A DNA stretch of 64,000 bases, from positions 78,517,887 to 78,581,886 of the forward strand of contig CM057225.1 in the NCBI GenBank assembly GCA_029891385.1, written 5' to 3'. Source of the DNA: Erythroxylum novogranatense (lineage: Eukaryota; Streptophyta; Magnoliopsida; Malpighiales; Erythroxylaceae). The notes under the pieces are model-generated. The model saw nothing but the letters and a program-made list of their open reading frames with translations, was not told the origin of the DNA and did no database searches. Positions 1-12,564 of the stretch are shown piece after piece; positions within the stretch are counted from its first letter, which is position 1, and each line of letters opens with the position of its first letter. Both the position numbers and the translations under genes were made by a program.

Positions 1-709
1 GTAGGGGCTTAGGTTGGCTTTTGGTGAACAAAAGGAGAGAAAACAAGGAAGATATAAAAGCTTTTGTGTGGGTGAAGGAGACCTACGAAGGAGGAGAAGA
101 GAAGAGACTACTCTTGATAAAAAAAAAGATTTAGGCATCTCAAATGGAAGCATCGTGAAAGACACTCCAAAAGGTGGTTTTAAAAGAAAGCATGAATGGT
201 GGCATGTTTAGGCAAGTGACATGTGTCACTTGTCACATGTCACTCTCTTGAGCCCTCACTCGATTCAGTTCTAATTTCTACTACAATTTCTCTCCAAATT
301 CTAATGACTCAAAGTAAAAATTCCTAAAATCATGTATCAAAATTCCTAAAATCATTGGACAGTCATTATCGGTAAGAGAAATCAAATCAATCTGTTATTT
401 GTAAATTTTTCGGTCTGGAAAAAGGATCTCGAAAAATTTCCAGAAATTTTTTTAAATGTCTCCAAAAATGTAAAACGCACATAAATCACTCCCATTTAAT
501 TTTTCAAGTGCAAATAACATATGTTTCACAATAAACACATATGCTGGGAAATGTCATAAATGCATGTATAAACATGTGCATATACAAAGATTACAATTTA
601 TGCATATATGGAGGCCATACTAGGCATGACCTCGCCGAGATACGTTTACACATTCATAAACCATTCCAATTTACCATTTTGCCCTTCCCATCGGTGATAG
701 GATGTTACA
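1..709 (-). mobile_element. Ty3/gypsy LTR fragment (family A), minus orientation, cut by the window edge
   Basis: The right edge ends in GGATGTTACA at 709, which read on the minus strand is the TGTAACATCC start shared by the element 1 LTRs (ending at 12044 and 20441) and the solo LTR ending at 5302. The preceding CCCTTCCCATCGGTGAT is nearly identical in those LTRs. Sequence from 710 on is LINE, so this LTR also landed in the LINE. No polypurine tract follows 709, and the left end is outside the window, so solo LTR versus 5' LTR cannot be decided. Confidence 0.75.
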
Positions 710-1141
710 CCAAGAGAAGAGTCCAAACATTAGGGTTACTACCTTAACCTCGCTTGTGGATCCTTCGGACATAGTCAGACCTTCACCTCCTCTAGAAGCC
801 AATTCTTAGTCTGTTCATCAGGATACGTCGACGCAACAGGTCTTGAGCAAGGAAATCACCGACACTCCCCCAAGAGGTACCCTTCCTACTTCATAGTTTT
901 CTGTTATGTCTATTCTCATCTGGAATTGTCAAGGGGCAGGGGGTCCAGTTTCCTTACTGTCCTTCGTAATTACCTAAAGTATTATGAATTGGGTATGCTT
1001 GTCTTGATGGAAACCTGGATTAGTATCTCTAGGGACCAGAAAGTTATCCGAACCTTAGGGTTCAATTTTTTGTTTTGTATAGAAGCTGAAGGCTTTTCGG
1101 GCGAGATATGGCTCTTATGGAAAAATGCATACCGGGTCTTG
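710..1141 (+). pseudogene. LINE (L1-type) fragment: ORF1 tail and start of ORF2 endonuclease
   Basis: ORF2 appears to start near 907 with MSILIWNCQGAG, the usual opening of plant L1-type apurinic endonuclease domains. After a frame change it continues with LVLMETWIS, which holds the expected catalytic Glu, and then EAEGFSGEIWLLW. About 200 bp before the ATG is probably the 3' end of ORF1 but shows no recognisable motif. The reading frame shifts at least once near 930, so no functional protein is possible. The domain is cut at 1141 by the solo LTR and resumes at 5303. Such an enzyme would nick target DNA for target-primed reverse transcription. Confidence 0.8.
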
Positions 1142-1822
1142 TGTAGCATCCCAATCCCGCAAGACCCGAACCCGACATCGACGGTGATATCCGAGTCCGT
1201 GTCTGCGAAAATGGCATGCTAGCACTCAATCAAATATAAATCGGTACAAATATTTTTTTGTTGAAAACACCCTCATTATAAGAGGTTCGTTTCCAAAGTG
1301 GGCCAAAATACGTTTAACTGTCTCGATAGAAAACTTGTTTTCAATGCATTTCCAATCAATACAATTTCAATAATCAATTTGGGCCCAATTTCATTATAAC
1401 CCTTTTCAATTACAAAACATCCACTTTGGGCCATCAGCCCATTTCAACACACAAAACACATACACTCATTTCCAATTGGCACAAATGAATATAAATGACC
1501 ATATCCACATTTTAATCATTCCCATTACAAAAATTCCCATACATCATCACTTATTACATACTGAATTAATCAAAACATATTGTAAAGGATTCGTGAAATA
1601 CACTTTATACAAAAAATAAGACATATCCCTAAGCAGACGCGAACTGATCCCAACCTCTAACTTTTCCCTGCGTACAGAAGTCTACTCCCGCTGCGAATCG
1701 GGTATTCTTCTAAACTCAAACAAAGATGCAAATTTTGGATGAGTTTTTGCGAACTCAGTGAGTGACCATCATCGATGGTTCACCCAGTCACATAACACAA
1801 TTCACATTCACTGTCACACTTC

Positions 1823-1851
1823 ACATTCACATTCACATTCACATTCACATA
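1823..1851. repeat. Short CATTCA tandem repeat
   Basis: About four to five perfect copies of the hexamer ACATTC/CATTCA lie in the solo LTR. It is a simple microsatellite without an evident role. Confidence 0.8.
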
Positions 1852-3152
1852 ATAGCCTGCCCATCATGTCACATTTCACATTCGCAATCAATACAATTTT
1901 CATTCTTCATATTATGCACATGTACATGAGACCCACTTTCTATTTATTACTTTGTTGTGACCGAGTGTCTAAATTGTCCCATACCCATTGGATATCGGGC
2001 TCATTGATAACTGTCCCATATAGGGCTCATTAACGTTGAGCCTGAGGCTCTGAATCACTATTGAGCTCGAAGCTCATTTTCACTCGTTGAGCGTTAAACT
2101 CTAATCATTGACTACTCTGGTCACAACTGCCATTATATTATATGCATTCATGCAATGAAATGCATCAATCATATTTTTATAAACCCATCCAGTCATTTTC
2201 CCATGTCATCGGACCTTAGTCCCGATTCAAGATTAAAGTCGAGGAATCACACTCTCATTCACATGCAATTGTGCAGTTAGAACAATTTTAACAATCAAAT
2301 CATGTACACTTAGTTCATCCCATTCACATTCAATGAGCACTTCAATATCGCAATTCCCAGTACACAATCATCGGACTATCTTGTCCGGAATCCACAATCA
2401 AATCACAATCATTTATTGCTAATCAATAATTATTCAATATATAGTATAACCAAATAAACCTTAAAATAAGACCATCTAGGTCTACTCACAGTACGCTCCA
2501 GATTAGCATTTGCTTTCATGATCCGGAAACGTCTAGATGAGGACGTTTTATCCTGTATCAACCATATGCAAAACACAATTTGCACACACATTAATAAAAC
2601 ACAATCACATAACCATTCAATTTTCACACATGTATATGTGTAATGTATAATGCATACTCAATGACAAATCTCAGGTATATGCTTTACATTCACATCTTAT
2701 GCCCATTCTCCAATCATGAGTCAATCTGTCTAATGGAACTTAGACTTACATTTCACTTTCATATGATCATTTTAAATTGTCCATTCAAGCTTGCATGCAT
2801 CTAGCTTATCATAAGCTTACATCTCAAGAACAATTGAACACTTTATATCATAACTCAATTTTATGTCATTTCTTTTCTAACCTCATAATAATCCCATAAT
2901 ATCTAAATTCTTTCATAATTAATCACTTAACACCTATTACTCAACTTCCTTGAATAGCATTACAATCATATAACATTTCTATCTCCATTCCACTCATGCA
3001 TTTGACACTTTGATTTTATCCATTCGTTTACTAAGTTTTAACCTTCAATTTCACTTCAAACCTTTCATATATTAGTCCCATAAACCAAGGATCATTCTAG
3101 GTTCACTTTAAGACACATTTGAGGCTTAGTTAGTATCATTTGACCCGTGAAT

Positions 3153-3188
3153 GTCTGTTAAACGGATATGCATGTCCGTTAAACGGAC
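3153..3188. repeat. Pair of 15-nt palindromes, 21 bp apart
   Basis: Two near-identical palindromic 15-mers, GTCTGTTAAACGGAT (3153) and GTCCGTTAAACGGAC (3174), have 7-base arms around one central base. Their starts are exactly 21 bp apart. The same pair architecture recurs at 5046-5168 and at 52236-52415. Confidence 0.8.
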
Positions 3189-5045
3189 CTCTACGGTTCA
3201 CTTATACCACTTTGCAAATTTGACCCTCAAAACGTCAAAATTTCAAAATTTTGCGTGAAATAGAAGTTGTAAATCTAGAAGTCCTCTATAAAATCCATAT
3301 AAGGATCACTTCATTCCGAGTTCTACACAAAGAGTTATGCCTCTTGCACTAAGGTATGTTCAATTGATTTTTATGAAATTCCAGATTTCTAACTCTTCAC
3401 TTACAACACTTAATTCCTCAAGCTTAGCCAAACATTTCTAGTTCAATACTCCTCAATTAGCCATTATTATAACTCCCTTTCAACTTTACATCATTTATAA
3501 TATAAATCTTAGCCCATTATTGTTCATAATCACTTAGAATGAACATAGTCATATACATTTATTCACCACAATTTCAACACTCAATTTCCTAACTTCATGC
3601 CAACATTTGAGATTCTTCAAGACATAATTCACAATCAACACCTTTATAAGAATTGTATCCAATTGTCTCTAGTTTCATTTAAGCCAAATCTCAGTTCATT
3701 TAGACAATTATACAAACAATTATGACTGTACAATTAGAGCACACTCCAAGGATCAACCATTGCAAATTTCCAGATTTTGTACATGTTCATTTTTACCATT
3801 TAACTCATCCAATCCATTTTAAGCGTAGATCATCACCTCCATTCCTTCTCCCTTCATTCACTACTCCATTCAACTCAAGATATCACTCACAAGCAACTCA
3901 TAATTTATCATTTATCACTAACTAAAAGCAGGGCATATCCATTTCATTCACAAGCAAGTTCTACCCTCATTCAATCACTCCTTTGAAATCCATTCAATCA
4001 CTAAACCTATCCATACTCTTACATGAAATTATTACTCATCTTCTACATATAAAAACAAGGTATGAACATGAATTTACATCACTCAAGGTATATATATATA
4101 TATACACACACAAACCTTGCAAAACACAAATCAATTCATCAAAACCTCATCATGCAAGCTTCAATTAACCATACTCATAACATGAAAAACAAAACTTGAT
4201 TTTCCTTCAATTTCTTCAAACTCTCTCAAAACCCTAATTCCCAAGCATCCCATGATATTCATCTTGAGAGAGACCAAACTAAGTTTTTCTTAGGGCAACT
4301 TGAAGAGTTTACAAAATAGGAGTATGATTGAAAGATGGAGCAAGGATTTAAGTGGACAAGTCACGAGCTAGTATAGAAGATGAAGAGAGGGGATGAAGCC
4401 ACGACAATGAAGTGAAACAAGAGAGAAAAATTAAATATAAAAAGATAAGTGAGGGCTTTTTAGGAGAGAGTGTCGTGAATGCCAAAAGAAATGGCTCCAA
4501 ATTATTAAGACTTAGGGTAGAGTAAAATACAAGGCTCAGAAAATGCCACATGGCACAACCTTAAGCATACACTTTTAATTTTCCTCTTACACTCATCAAT
4601 TTCACACCCAATTCCCAATAAATAACACTTATCCATAATTCGTAAAGCCATGCATCCAAAATTCTAATATTTGACAATAAATTCTAATATCGCTTATCAG
4701 TTGGTCTGTCGCTTGGCATTTTTCCTAATCCCAAAAATACCCTAAATTTTAGAAAATTTCCAAATTTTCTCTAAAAATTCTAATTCATGAATAAAACATT
4801 CCCATTCAAAATTGAAGACACAAAACCATAAGTCGCAAAATATCCAGATTAAAACAATCATTTATACCCGAAAAATATCAATTGAGTGCATGAACAATGA
4901 TTTTAATGTGTGCAATAATCCAATTCACATGTGTATGCCGATATGATGCATTAGCATGAAATACAAGCTTCTTAATCTCACTTAAACTCACATGTCCCAA
5001 CTTAAAAAGGTCAAAATTGGGATTTGCTATAGTTAACCTGAGGAT

Positions 5046-5168
5046 GTCCGTTAAATGGACTTGCATGTCTGTTAAACACAAGTCCATTTAACGGACATAG
5101 ACTGGCCAAACAATCCAAATTCGTCCGAGAAGGTCCATTAAACGGACCTTTATGTCTGTTAAACGGAC
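5046..5168. repeat. Cluster of five 15-nt palindromes in the solo LTR
   Basis: Copies of the GTCCGTTAAACGGAC type start at 5046, 5067, 5082, 5133 and 5154. The pairs 5046/5067 and 5133/5154 each keep the 21-bp spacing. The two pairs are 87 bp apart, which equals the 72-bp period seen at 52236-52415 plus one extra 15-mer at 5082. Confidence 0.8.
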
Positions 5169-5302
5169 ATGACACACACAAACCCTTCCTCCAAAACCTC
5201 TTCCAAAGTCTCACATCCATTTTACCAACATACTATGCTCTTTGAGCTCACTCATACAACATTTTCAGATTCCAACCCTTCCCGTGGGAACGGGATGTTA
5301 CA

Positions 5303-6060
5303 TCTTGATTCTTGTAGCTCACTGGTAGTTTATCCATACCTCTGTCCAGTATGAATCGTACCTCTTTGATTTTACGGCTGTCTATGCTAGCCTCCAGACA
5401 ATATTCCAACAAAACTTATGGCCAGTGTTAGATTGGCTCGGCGGAACCCACCAAAATCCCTAGTTAATAGGGGGTGATTTCAACGCCAAACTGGAAGCTT
5501 CTGATAAAAGAGGAGGGGTTAGAGCTACGCGAGTGGTGAACAAACGTTTTCAAGACTGGGTCCATGGTTGTAGTCTCCTTGATATTAGATACATGGGACC
5601 CAAGTTTATGTGGATTTTGGATCGTCGAAGTGGCTCCAAACTTTCTCGCAAGCGATCAACTACCATTTACCCTTTCTAGGCTCTGATCATCAGCCTATGT
5701 TCCTTCGATTCCACCATCAGCAATCCGGTCGCGTAGGATCCCTGAAGTTCCATTTCCTAAATGCTTGGCTCACTCACCCTAGATTTAATGAGGTAATCCA
5801 CACGCAAAGGGACACTTTTGAGGGCTCGGTGAGCAAGTCTTTAGCCCACTTATCCCATCACCTCACGTAGTGGAATCATTCTGATTTCGATAATATTTTT
5901 TAGCAAAAAAATCATCTGGTAGCTCGCCTTCAAGGTATCTAGTCTGCCATGACAGAGGACAATATGGATTATCTCTCTAATTTAGAACACCAGTTAAGCT
6001 GAGAGCTGATGCAAGCCCTGAAAGAGGAGGAACTCTTCTGGCATCAAAAAGCCAAATGTG
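5303..6060 (+). pseudogene. LINE ORF2 fragment: endonuclease C-terminal half
   Basis: Coding resumes right after the solo LTR target duplication. In shifting frames it shows GGDFNAKLEASDKRGG (about 5475-5522; the D and N of the active-site DFN are present) and GSDHQPMFLRF (about 5681-5713; the catalytic SDH triplet). These are the terminal motifs of the exonuclease-endonuclease-phosphatase domain of L1-type LINEs. In-frame stops (for example TAG at 5462) and frame changes show that it is dead. Together with 710-1141 it forms one endonuclease domain, interrupted by 4.16 kb of LTR. Confidence 0.85.
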
Positions 6061-7376
6061 ATTAGATTTCAAAGGGCGATCGGAACACTAAATACTATCA
6101 CACCCTTACTCTTACCAAACACAAGAGATTGAAGATTGAAAGCCTCAAGGACTCCCAGAGGGACATTGTCTCTGATCTGGTTAAACTTTGTACCCTAGCT
6201 AGAGATTCTTTGCTCATTTATACTCTCAAGAGGAGGACACTCCCCCCAGGCCCTGCCTCCGAGCGCCTTCCCTCCGCTCTCCAAGGTCGGCATCCAAAGT
6301 TTAAACCGGTCTCTCTACCTTGCCGAAATCAAGAATGCAGTTTTTGGCATAAATCTGAATAAAGCCCTAGGGCTGGATAATTTTAATGCTCTTTTTTCAA
6401 AAACAATGGGATCGGGTTGGCCCCAATGTTGCTGAGTATATCCAGGAAGTTTTTCGGAAGGAATGCTGGGAGACGAAATTAAACGATGCCATCCTTGTCC
6501 TTATCCCCAAAGTCCCCTCGCCGACTAGTCTGTCCCAATTCCGACCTATCAGTCTTTGCAATGTGACTTACAAGATCATATCTAAAATCATTGTTGATAG
6601 GTTGAAACTGCACATGGATCACTTAGTTCAAGAGAACCAGTGTAGCTTCATCCCTGGCCGTCATATTACCAACAATATCATTATTGCCCAGGAAGCCATC
6701 CACTCTATGAGGAAAAAGAGGGAGGAAGGGGTTCTTTGTGATTAAAGTTGATCTTGAAAAAGTGTACAACAGACTTCGTTAGGATTTCATACTAGATACG
6801 CTTCAGGATATTGGTCTTCCGAAAAACCTCACATGGGTCATCATGCAGTGTGTGATGACAACGACCATGCAGGTCGACTGGTAGGGCTCTAGTACTAAAC
6901 CATTTAGGCCTACTCGAGGTATCCGTTAAGGCGATCCGATATCCCCTTATCTTTTTGTCCTTTGCTTGGAACCCCTAGGCCATATTATATAAGGAAAAGT
7001 TAGCCAAGGGCTTTGGCGTCCCCTGAAACTCAGCCCCTTTGGTCCGTCTATCTCACACTAATTCTTCGTCGATGACCTGATCCTATTCGTTGAGGCTACG
7101 GATGCTCAAACCCAACTTATCGCCACTATTCTTGAGGATTTCTGTCAGGCTTTGAGCCAGAAAGTCAACACACATAAAACTCGGATTTTCTTTTCCAAAA
7201 ATGTTCCTAGGGAATCTACCCTACGGCTCAGTAGCTCCCTAAGTATTCATAGTATGAATAATCTGGGGAAATATATAGGATTCCCGTTGCTGCATGAGCG
7301 TACCACAAGAAATACTTACCAACATATCCTCGATACTGCACAACGGAGTATAGCCAGGTAACAGGCACAACAACTA
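6061..7376 (+). pseudogene. LINE ORF2 fragment: reverse transcriptase domain
   Basis: The RT fingers and palm are recognisable. LIPKVPSPTSLSQFRPISLCN (about 6500-6562) is followed by the YKIISKIIVDRLK segment and NQCSFIPGRHITNN. A degraded KVDLEKVYN...R-stop-DF stretch lies near 6748-6790, and the catalytic box reads FVDDLILF at about 7064-7087 in place of the usual YADD or FADD. CVLCLEPLG-like sequence lies near 6958. Stops replace Trp and Gln codons (for example TAG where the family has RWD). In life it would copy LINE RNA at the nicked target. At least three frames are needed to read it. Confidence 0.88.
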
Positions 7377-8645
7377 TTGTTAGCTGGCCGCATCACTTTA
7401 ACGCATTTTGTGATTTCGGCACTACCCATTTTTACAATGCAAACTGCACGACAGCCTCGTCATCTTTGTGATGAGTTAGAGAAAATTATGCGTTCTTTTA
7501 TTTGGGGTTCCACAAGTGCACAACCGAAAATATACCTTATTAAGTGGGATACAGTTTGCCAGCCTAAGCAGGAGGGAGGTCTTGGTCTTAAGCGTATCCG
7601 TTCATCTAACGATGCTTTATTAACTAAGTTGTGTTGGGCTCTAATTTCCCAACCCTCCACCTTCTGGGTCAAAATCCTTAGAGCTAAGTATCGTTTGGAC
7701 CCGTACTATCTCCCCCTTAGCATTGTTAGGAGTGGAGCAGAGCGCACTTGGCAAGGTATTTCAGCTGTGTGGCAGTTTGTTCGTCAAGGGGTAAAATGGA
7801 GATCAGGAAATGGTAGACATATTTCCTTTTGGGTGGATAACTAAGTGAAAGATTGGGGGCCCTTATTGGTGTGGCATCTTCTCCAATCCCTGAGTCTATT
7901 CTACACGCCTCAATAGCGCCATGCAATATGCTACTGGCGGCTGGCACTTCCCCTGTTTGTCTAGATCTCATAGATATTACTCCTTATGCTGACGGAACCG
8001 TTTAGGATACATTTTTGTGGGGCCCAACGACAAATGATAGATTTATTGTAGCATCAGCCTACGATTTGATCGACGGGAGTACCTGGGAGGTTAATGCAAG
8101 CCTTTGGACCCAATCTGGCACGGGGCCAGGCCCCAGTGGATCAGGACCTTTCTCTGGCTTTTGAGCAAGGGTAAACTCCTCACTAATCATCAGCGAGTCA
8201 GACACCATATTGCGACTGATAGTAAATGTCATGCTTGCGGACAGGAGGAAACACCTCTCCATGTCATACGAGACTGTTTAAGAGTACAAGCTTTCTGGCA
8301 TAAATTTCCCCGGAGCATCGTGGATTCTACCTTCTTCCAACAAGAAGTGGAATAATGGGTGTCAACCAATCTTCTAAAACATTCACCGGTGGCACATCAA
8401 CCATGGAATATTATCTTTGGAGTCGTGTGCTAGATGTTGTGGACTTGGCATAAAAAGTATTTTTGAAGCTGATTTCATTTGGCCGGAAGCCAGCACGCAT
8501 GCAGTTCTGGAATATGTAGAGTGGATTAACAAAGCTAGGGTGGTGGAGAGCTGTGTGTTTCCGTCATAGGGTTTACCAATGGGGAGTCTCGTTGGTTGGT
8601 CCAAGCCTTCGCCGGATTGGGTCAAACTAAATACTGATGGCTCGG
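7377..8645 (+). pseudogene. LINE ORF2 fragment: thumb, zf-RVT region and start of RNase H
   Basis: An open stretch at 7377-7844 gives LLAGRITLTHFVISALPIF, then IMRSFIWGSTS and WDTVCQPKQEGGLGLKRIRS, the standard C-terminal region of plant L1-type LINEs. The zf-RVT zinc-binding domain follows at about 8120-8320 with CHACGQEETPLHVIRDC. About 8617-8643 encodes DWVKLNTDGS, the first motif of the LINE-borne RNase H. The similarity then stops, and CACTA transposase sequence on the other strand begins, so the LINE lacks its 3' end and poly(A) tail. Frameshifts and stops are present. Confidence 0.85.
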
Positions 8646-8757
8646 TTCCACGTCATACTCATTTAAGTTCATAGATGAATGTTCTTCAGTTCTCCATGAG
8701 GTGCTAGCAATAAAGGGTTCCTTATGTTGGGTCCACTCAAAATAATTGGGAACAAAC
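8646..8757 (-). pseudogene. CACTA (En/Spm) transposase N-terminal domain, distal piece
   Basis: Read on the minus strand directly from the target duplication, this piece encodes FVPNYFEWTQHKEPF followed by unrecognised residues. It completes the LLRKGF motif that ends at the other side of element 1 (about 20447). KGF-x-PNY-x-W-T-x-H is the C-terminal hallmark of the transposase-associated domain at the N terminus of plant CACTA transposases. The boundary with the LINE RNase H near 8645 is approximate. Element 1 separates this piece from its other half at 20442-20640. Confidence 0.7.
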
Positions 8758-11700
8758 TGTAGCACCCCCTTACCATAGGGTATATACCGGGATGCCCGTA
8801 GGTCATTCCGATACATATCCTACGATAAGGGTGAACTACAAACAATCACTACTGTACCTCACATGGCATCAAATCATAAAGCATCAATACTGAAAATCAC
8901 TAATTTTTGAAATCATAAATTTTTCTCATTTCATATCATCAAAAGTAGTAATTTACATAATCGGTTTTCACCGTTATCAGACATTACTCCAAAAGAAATC
9001 TACTACAAAAAGCCTAACTAGGTCATCCCTAAAAAATGCCAGCTGACCGACCTGTGAGCCATGACTTCTCTTGCCAACGCGATCTATACGGCAGAAAAAG
9101 TCTCTTTAGAGCTAGGAGTCTACTCTCTCGGTCCTGAAAAATAATTTACAATTTTGGGTGAGTTTGCGAACTCAGTAAGGAACCATCATCGATGGTTCAC
9201 CCAATTCATGTATTACTCAACCAAATCACAATTATAGCATAAATAGCCCATTCAGAAGTACCACATGATTATTCACATGAACACAAGGCAATTTGCCTTT
9301 CACTCAATCAAAGACATTCAATCAAATGCATATGTAATGCGCATGTGACACCTTTCCAATTTATTACGTTGTTATGACCGAGCACCTATTCTGTCCCAAT
9401 AAGGGCGCTTAATCGATGAGCCTGAGGCTCTGAATCACTATGGGCTCGAGGCCCAATTACGTTAAGCTTTAAGCTCTCAGTGGCTGCTCCAGTCACAACT
9501 ATCAGTTACTGATCATGTCTTTATGCATGGAATGCATATGTCGAAATAAAGCAAAGCCAATATTACAAACGATCCCAATTTAACACATTCACACAAATAA
9601 TTCACAAGTAATCACATTAAAATCACATATAGCACTTCTATGTCATAAGCCCTCCATTATTCTCCACAGTGGTATAATTGCAAAATAATAAACAAATAAT
9701 AATTGAGAAACCATCTAGGTTACTCACCCAATAGCTTCCGACCTAATGCCAGGAAGTCTCAGCAACGTCCGTGGGATGACGTTCCAACTGCGCCTCTATA
9801 ACATTCAAAATATTCACACATTACCAAATGCACAATCAGAAATATTAAATAATGTACATGTAGCAATTTAGATGTGTACAATGCATGTTCGTGACATTCC
9901 TAGCACTATTGCACAAATTCCCGTCACAAAAATTTCCTCTAAATATTAGAAACTCATTGACACTAAAATCACTCAATTCGGACCTCTATAGGTCCAATTA
10001 TAAATAAAGGACGGATCAGAAAAATCATGATTCGGTCCCCTCACTTCGACCTAACCAATCCCCGACAATTTTAGTTCTAAAAATTCCCAATTTTATAAAT
10101 AAATAAAATTAAATATTATACGAATCCGATGCCTCGAGAACCAGGTCAATCGGATGTCGGGTATAAAAGTTATGCATAAAAGAAATAGCATTTAGAAATC
10201 AAACTAAATAATAATAAATAAGAAAATAAAAAATATATCAGTTGGATCGCGAGGGGCGAGACACGTGAGGGCGACAGATCGCCCTCGCGAGACGCGAGGT
10301 TTTGAATATCGGTTTTAATTTTTTTTAAAAAAAACCTAATTTTCCAATTTCATAAAAACCTTTCTTTCTTCATTCATATACCACCTCTTCTTTCACATAA
10401 CCTATTTTTTCACACAAAAGTCTAAACAACACAAATTAGGTCTCGTTGGAAAGATCTTGAAAAATCCTACAAGTTTCATGAAGAGCTAAAAATCCAATTT
10501 CACCCCTAAGGGTGTCAAAAATGCACTCAAAGACACTGCCTAGTCACACATTTAACACAACAGTACAAAATCTTTCTAAAATCATAATTTTTCATCCCTT
10601 TAGCCAAAAATTCCAAATTTTATAATAATCAAAAGGGCAAAACAAATTCTACAACTTTCATGAACAACTTGTAATCCAATTCCATCTCTAACAAAATAAA
10701 ATTCTCAAATAAAGTTTCAGTCTACCCAAATTGTTGTCAACAGAAACCCAATCTATCAAAATTCATAACTCCACATCCCCTTGGAGAAAAATTTCTATAC
10801 CATATAGCAATAAAAAGCTCAGACAATACACTACAATTCTCAACAAGGACCTCACAGCAAATTCCAATTCAAACTAGGACAGATCCTCTCATAAATGTGG
10901 TTGTCCTATTAGGGTTTATGAAATCAGCATTTAACCTAAACCCTAACAAAACTTGACAAATTTATATCTAACAATCCTTACATCCAAAATTCGCATAAAA
11001 TACCTGATTAAAAAGCTACAACAATCCTCTACAACTTTACATAAGCAATCCAAAACATGTTAATAATTCATCTTTTACCAATCATAAACCAATCAAAGAA
11101 GCAACCTACCCATACAATCAAACCATAAGCTTTATGAAATTAATGCACCAACAAGCACAATAAATACTTCTACCTACAAAGGAAAGAACACAATACAAAT
11201 TTCTCACCTAAACAAGCTTCAAGCTCTTCAATTTCTCTAAACTTTTTCCAAGTTTCTACCTTCCTCCCTACACCACACGATCATCCACTCACACACACAA
11301 CACTCACAATCACAAGGCTTAAGCTTGGTTTTGTATATGAAGGAAGAAGGAGCAAGCAAGTAGACAAGAAAAAAAATTCTTGTTTGGATGAAGCACACCA
11401 ACGAAGAAGGAGGGGAAGAACACCTACGGATGAGAGAGCTTTTTTAAACTTTCAAAGTGATTTTCTTATGCATTTAAGGAGAAGAGTCGAGAATGAATGA
11501 ATGGAACAAAACAAAACCATTAAATGAAAGAGGACACTTGTCACTTAATGGAGAAAAAGACAAAAACATCAAGTAATACCATTTAATCAAAGAACCCTAA
11601 TACAAATTAATCTTTAATCCATCTAATGCTAATAGCTCTATAACAACTCCAAAAAATCAATTATCCAATATTCCAGTGTCATTGGGAAGAAATTTTCGAT

Positions 11701-12044
11701 ACCGAAAACCAATCAGTCCGCCACTTGGCGATTTTTTCGGTCCGAAAATTCTCCCCGAAAATTTCCAATTTTTTTTTAAAATTCTCTTAAAATGTAAAAC
11801 ACACATAAATCACTTCAATTTAATTTTTCAAACACCAATATCACATCAATCACACAAAATTATATTTAGACCCATATGTCGGGAAATGTCATGAATGCAT
11901 GTACAATCATGTGCATGTGCAAAAATTACCATTCATATAAATATAGAGGCTATATGATGCATGAACATGTCGAGGTATATTTACACTCACCTAGCCCGTC
12001 CCAAATGACCAATTTACCCTTCCCATCGGTGATGGGATGTTACA
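8758..12044 (-). repeat. Element 1 LTR, left copy (3' LTR), 3287 bp
   Basis: The LTR begins TGTAGCACCCCC and ends GGGATGTTACA on the plus strand. It is collinear with the right LTR but lacks roughly 0.7 kb that the right copy has between about 18750 and 19445. It keeps about 0.3 kb (around 8820-9118) that the right copy has lost. It contains the GAACCATCATCGATGGTTC block at 9180-9198, the palindromic GAGCCTGAGGCTC block near 9419, a CTACAA-type motif at 10467, 10649, 10831 and 11029, and a decayed copy of the GC-rich hairpin near 10246-10298. Confidence 0.92.
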
Positions 12045-12057
12045 ATTCTCCCCTCCT
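12045..12057 (-). promoter_or_regulatory. Polypurine tract of element 1
   Basis: On the minus strand the sequence directly before the 3' LTR is AGGAGGGGAGAAT. A purine run in this position primes plus-strand DNA synthesis in LTR retrotransposons. Confidence 0.8.
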
Positions 12058-12564
12058 AATAAAAATTTTGTCCTCGAAATTCTTACTTGCTTGGTCTAAC
12101 AGGTGAGGATACTGTCTCCTCATATGCTCCTCGGTCTCCCAAGTTGTTTCCTCAATTGAGTGGTTCCTCCATAGGACTTTCACTAATGTGATAACCCTGT
12201 TCCTCAACTGTTTAACCCGTGATCCCACAATCTGGATCGGCTCCTCAACATAACTCAAATTGCCAGCTACCTCAATCTCCTGAGCCGGTATCATATGTGT
12301 CAGATCCGACTGATACCTCCGGAGCATACTCACATGGAAGATATTATGCAGCTGAGACATCTCACTCGGTAAGGCCAGAGGTCCTATATGCTTAATGATC
12401 TCATATAGACCAATGTACCTAGCGCTTAACTTGCCTTTTTTCCCGAATCTCAGTACTCCTCTCCACGGTGACATTTGTAGGAAGACCTTGTCTCCCATGT
12501 TATACTCCATCTCCCTCTGATGCTGATCCATATAACTCTTCTGTCTATCCTGAGCTGCTTTTAT
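12058..12564 (-). pseudogene. Element 1 integrase C-terminal tail with chromodomain-like motif
   Basis: This open stretch carries DKVFLQMSPWRGVLRFGKKG, then the IFHVSMLRRYQSD motif of the Ty3/gypsy integrase C-terminus, and finally VKVLWRNHSIEETTWETEE, a chromodomain-like module that in chromoviruses directs integration to marked chromatin. Compared with element 2 the segment GPLAYRLALP is shortened to GPLALP, a loss of three residues. An upstream stop separates it from the integrase core. The reading frame runs a few codons into the LTR. Confidence 0.88.

Larger units (their letters stand above)
1142..5302 (-). mobile_element. Solo LTR of a Ty3/gypsy element (family A, about 4.16 kb)
   Basis: The ends are TGTAGCATCCC on the left and GGGATGTTACA on the right, so the LTR reads TG...CA on the minus strand. 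It is flanked by a perfect 5-bp target duplication, TCTTG, at 1137-1141 and 5303-5307. LINE endonuclease coding runs up to one side and resumes on the other, with no gag or pol inside, so this is a solo LTR left by LTR-LTR recombination. It shares with the element 1 LTRs the block ACCATCATCGATGGTTCA (about 1764-1781) and a GAGCCTGAGGCTC block near 2037. Short palindromic 15-mers lie at 3153-3188 and 5046-5168. It seems to hold no gene. Confidence 0.92.

Noticed and set aside
8622..8816. A 64-codon minus-strand open frame as one small gene
   Set aside because: Its first part is LTR sequence of element 1 and its last part is CACTA transposase; it is a chimera made by the insertion.
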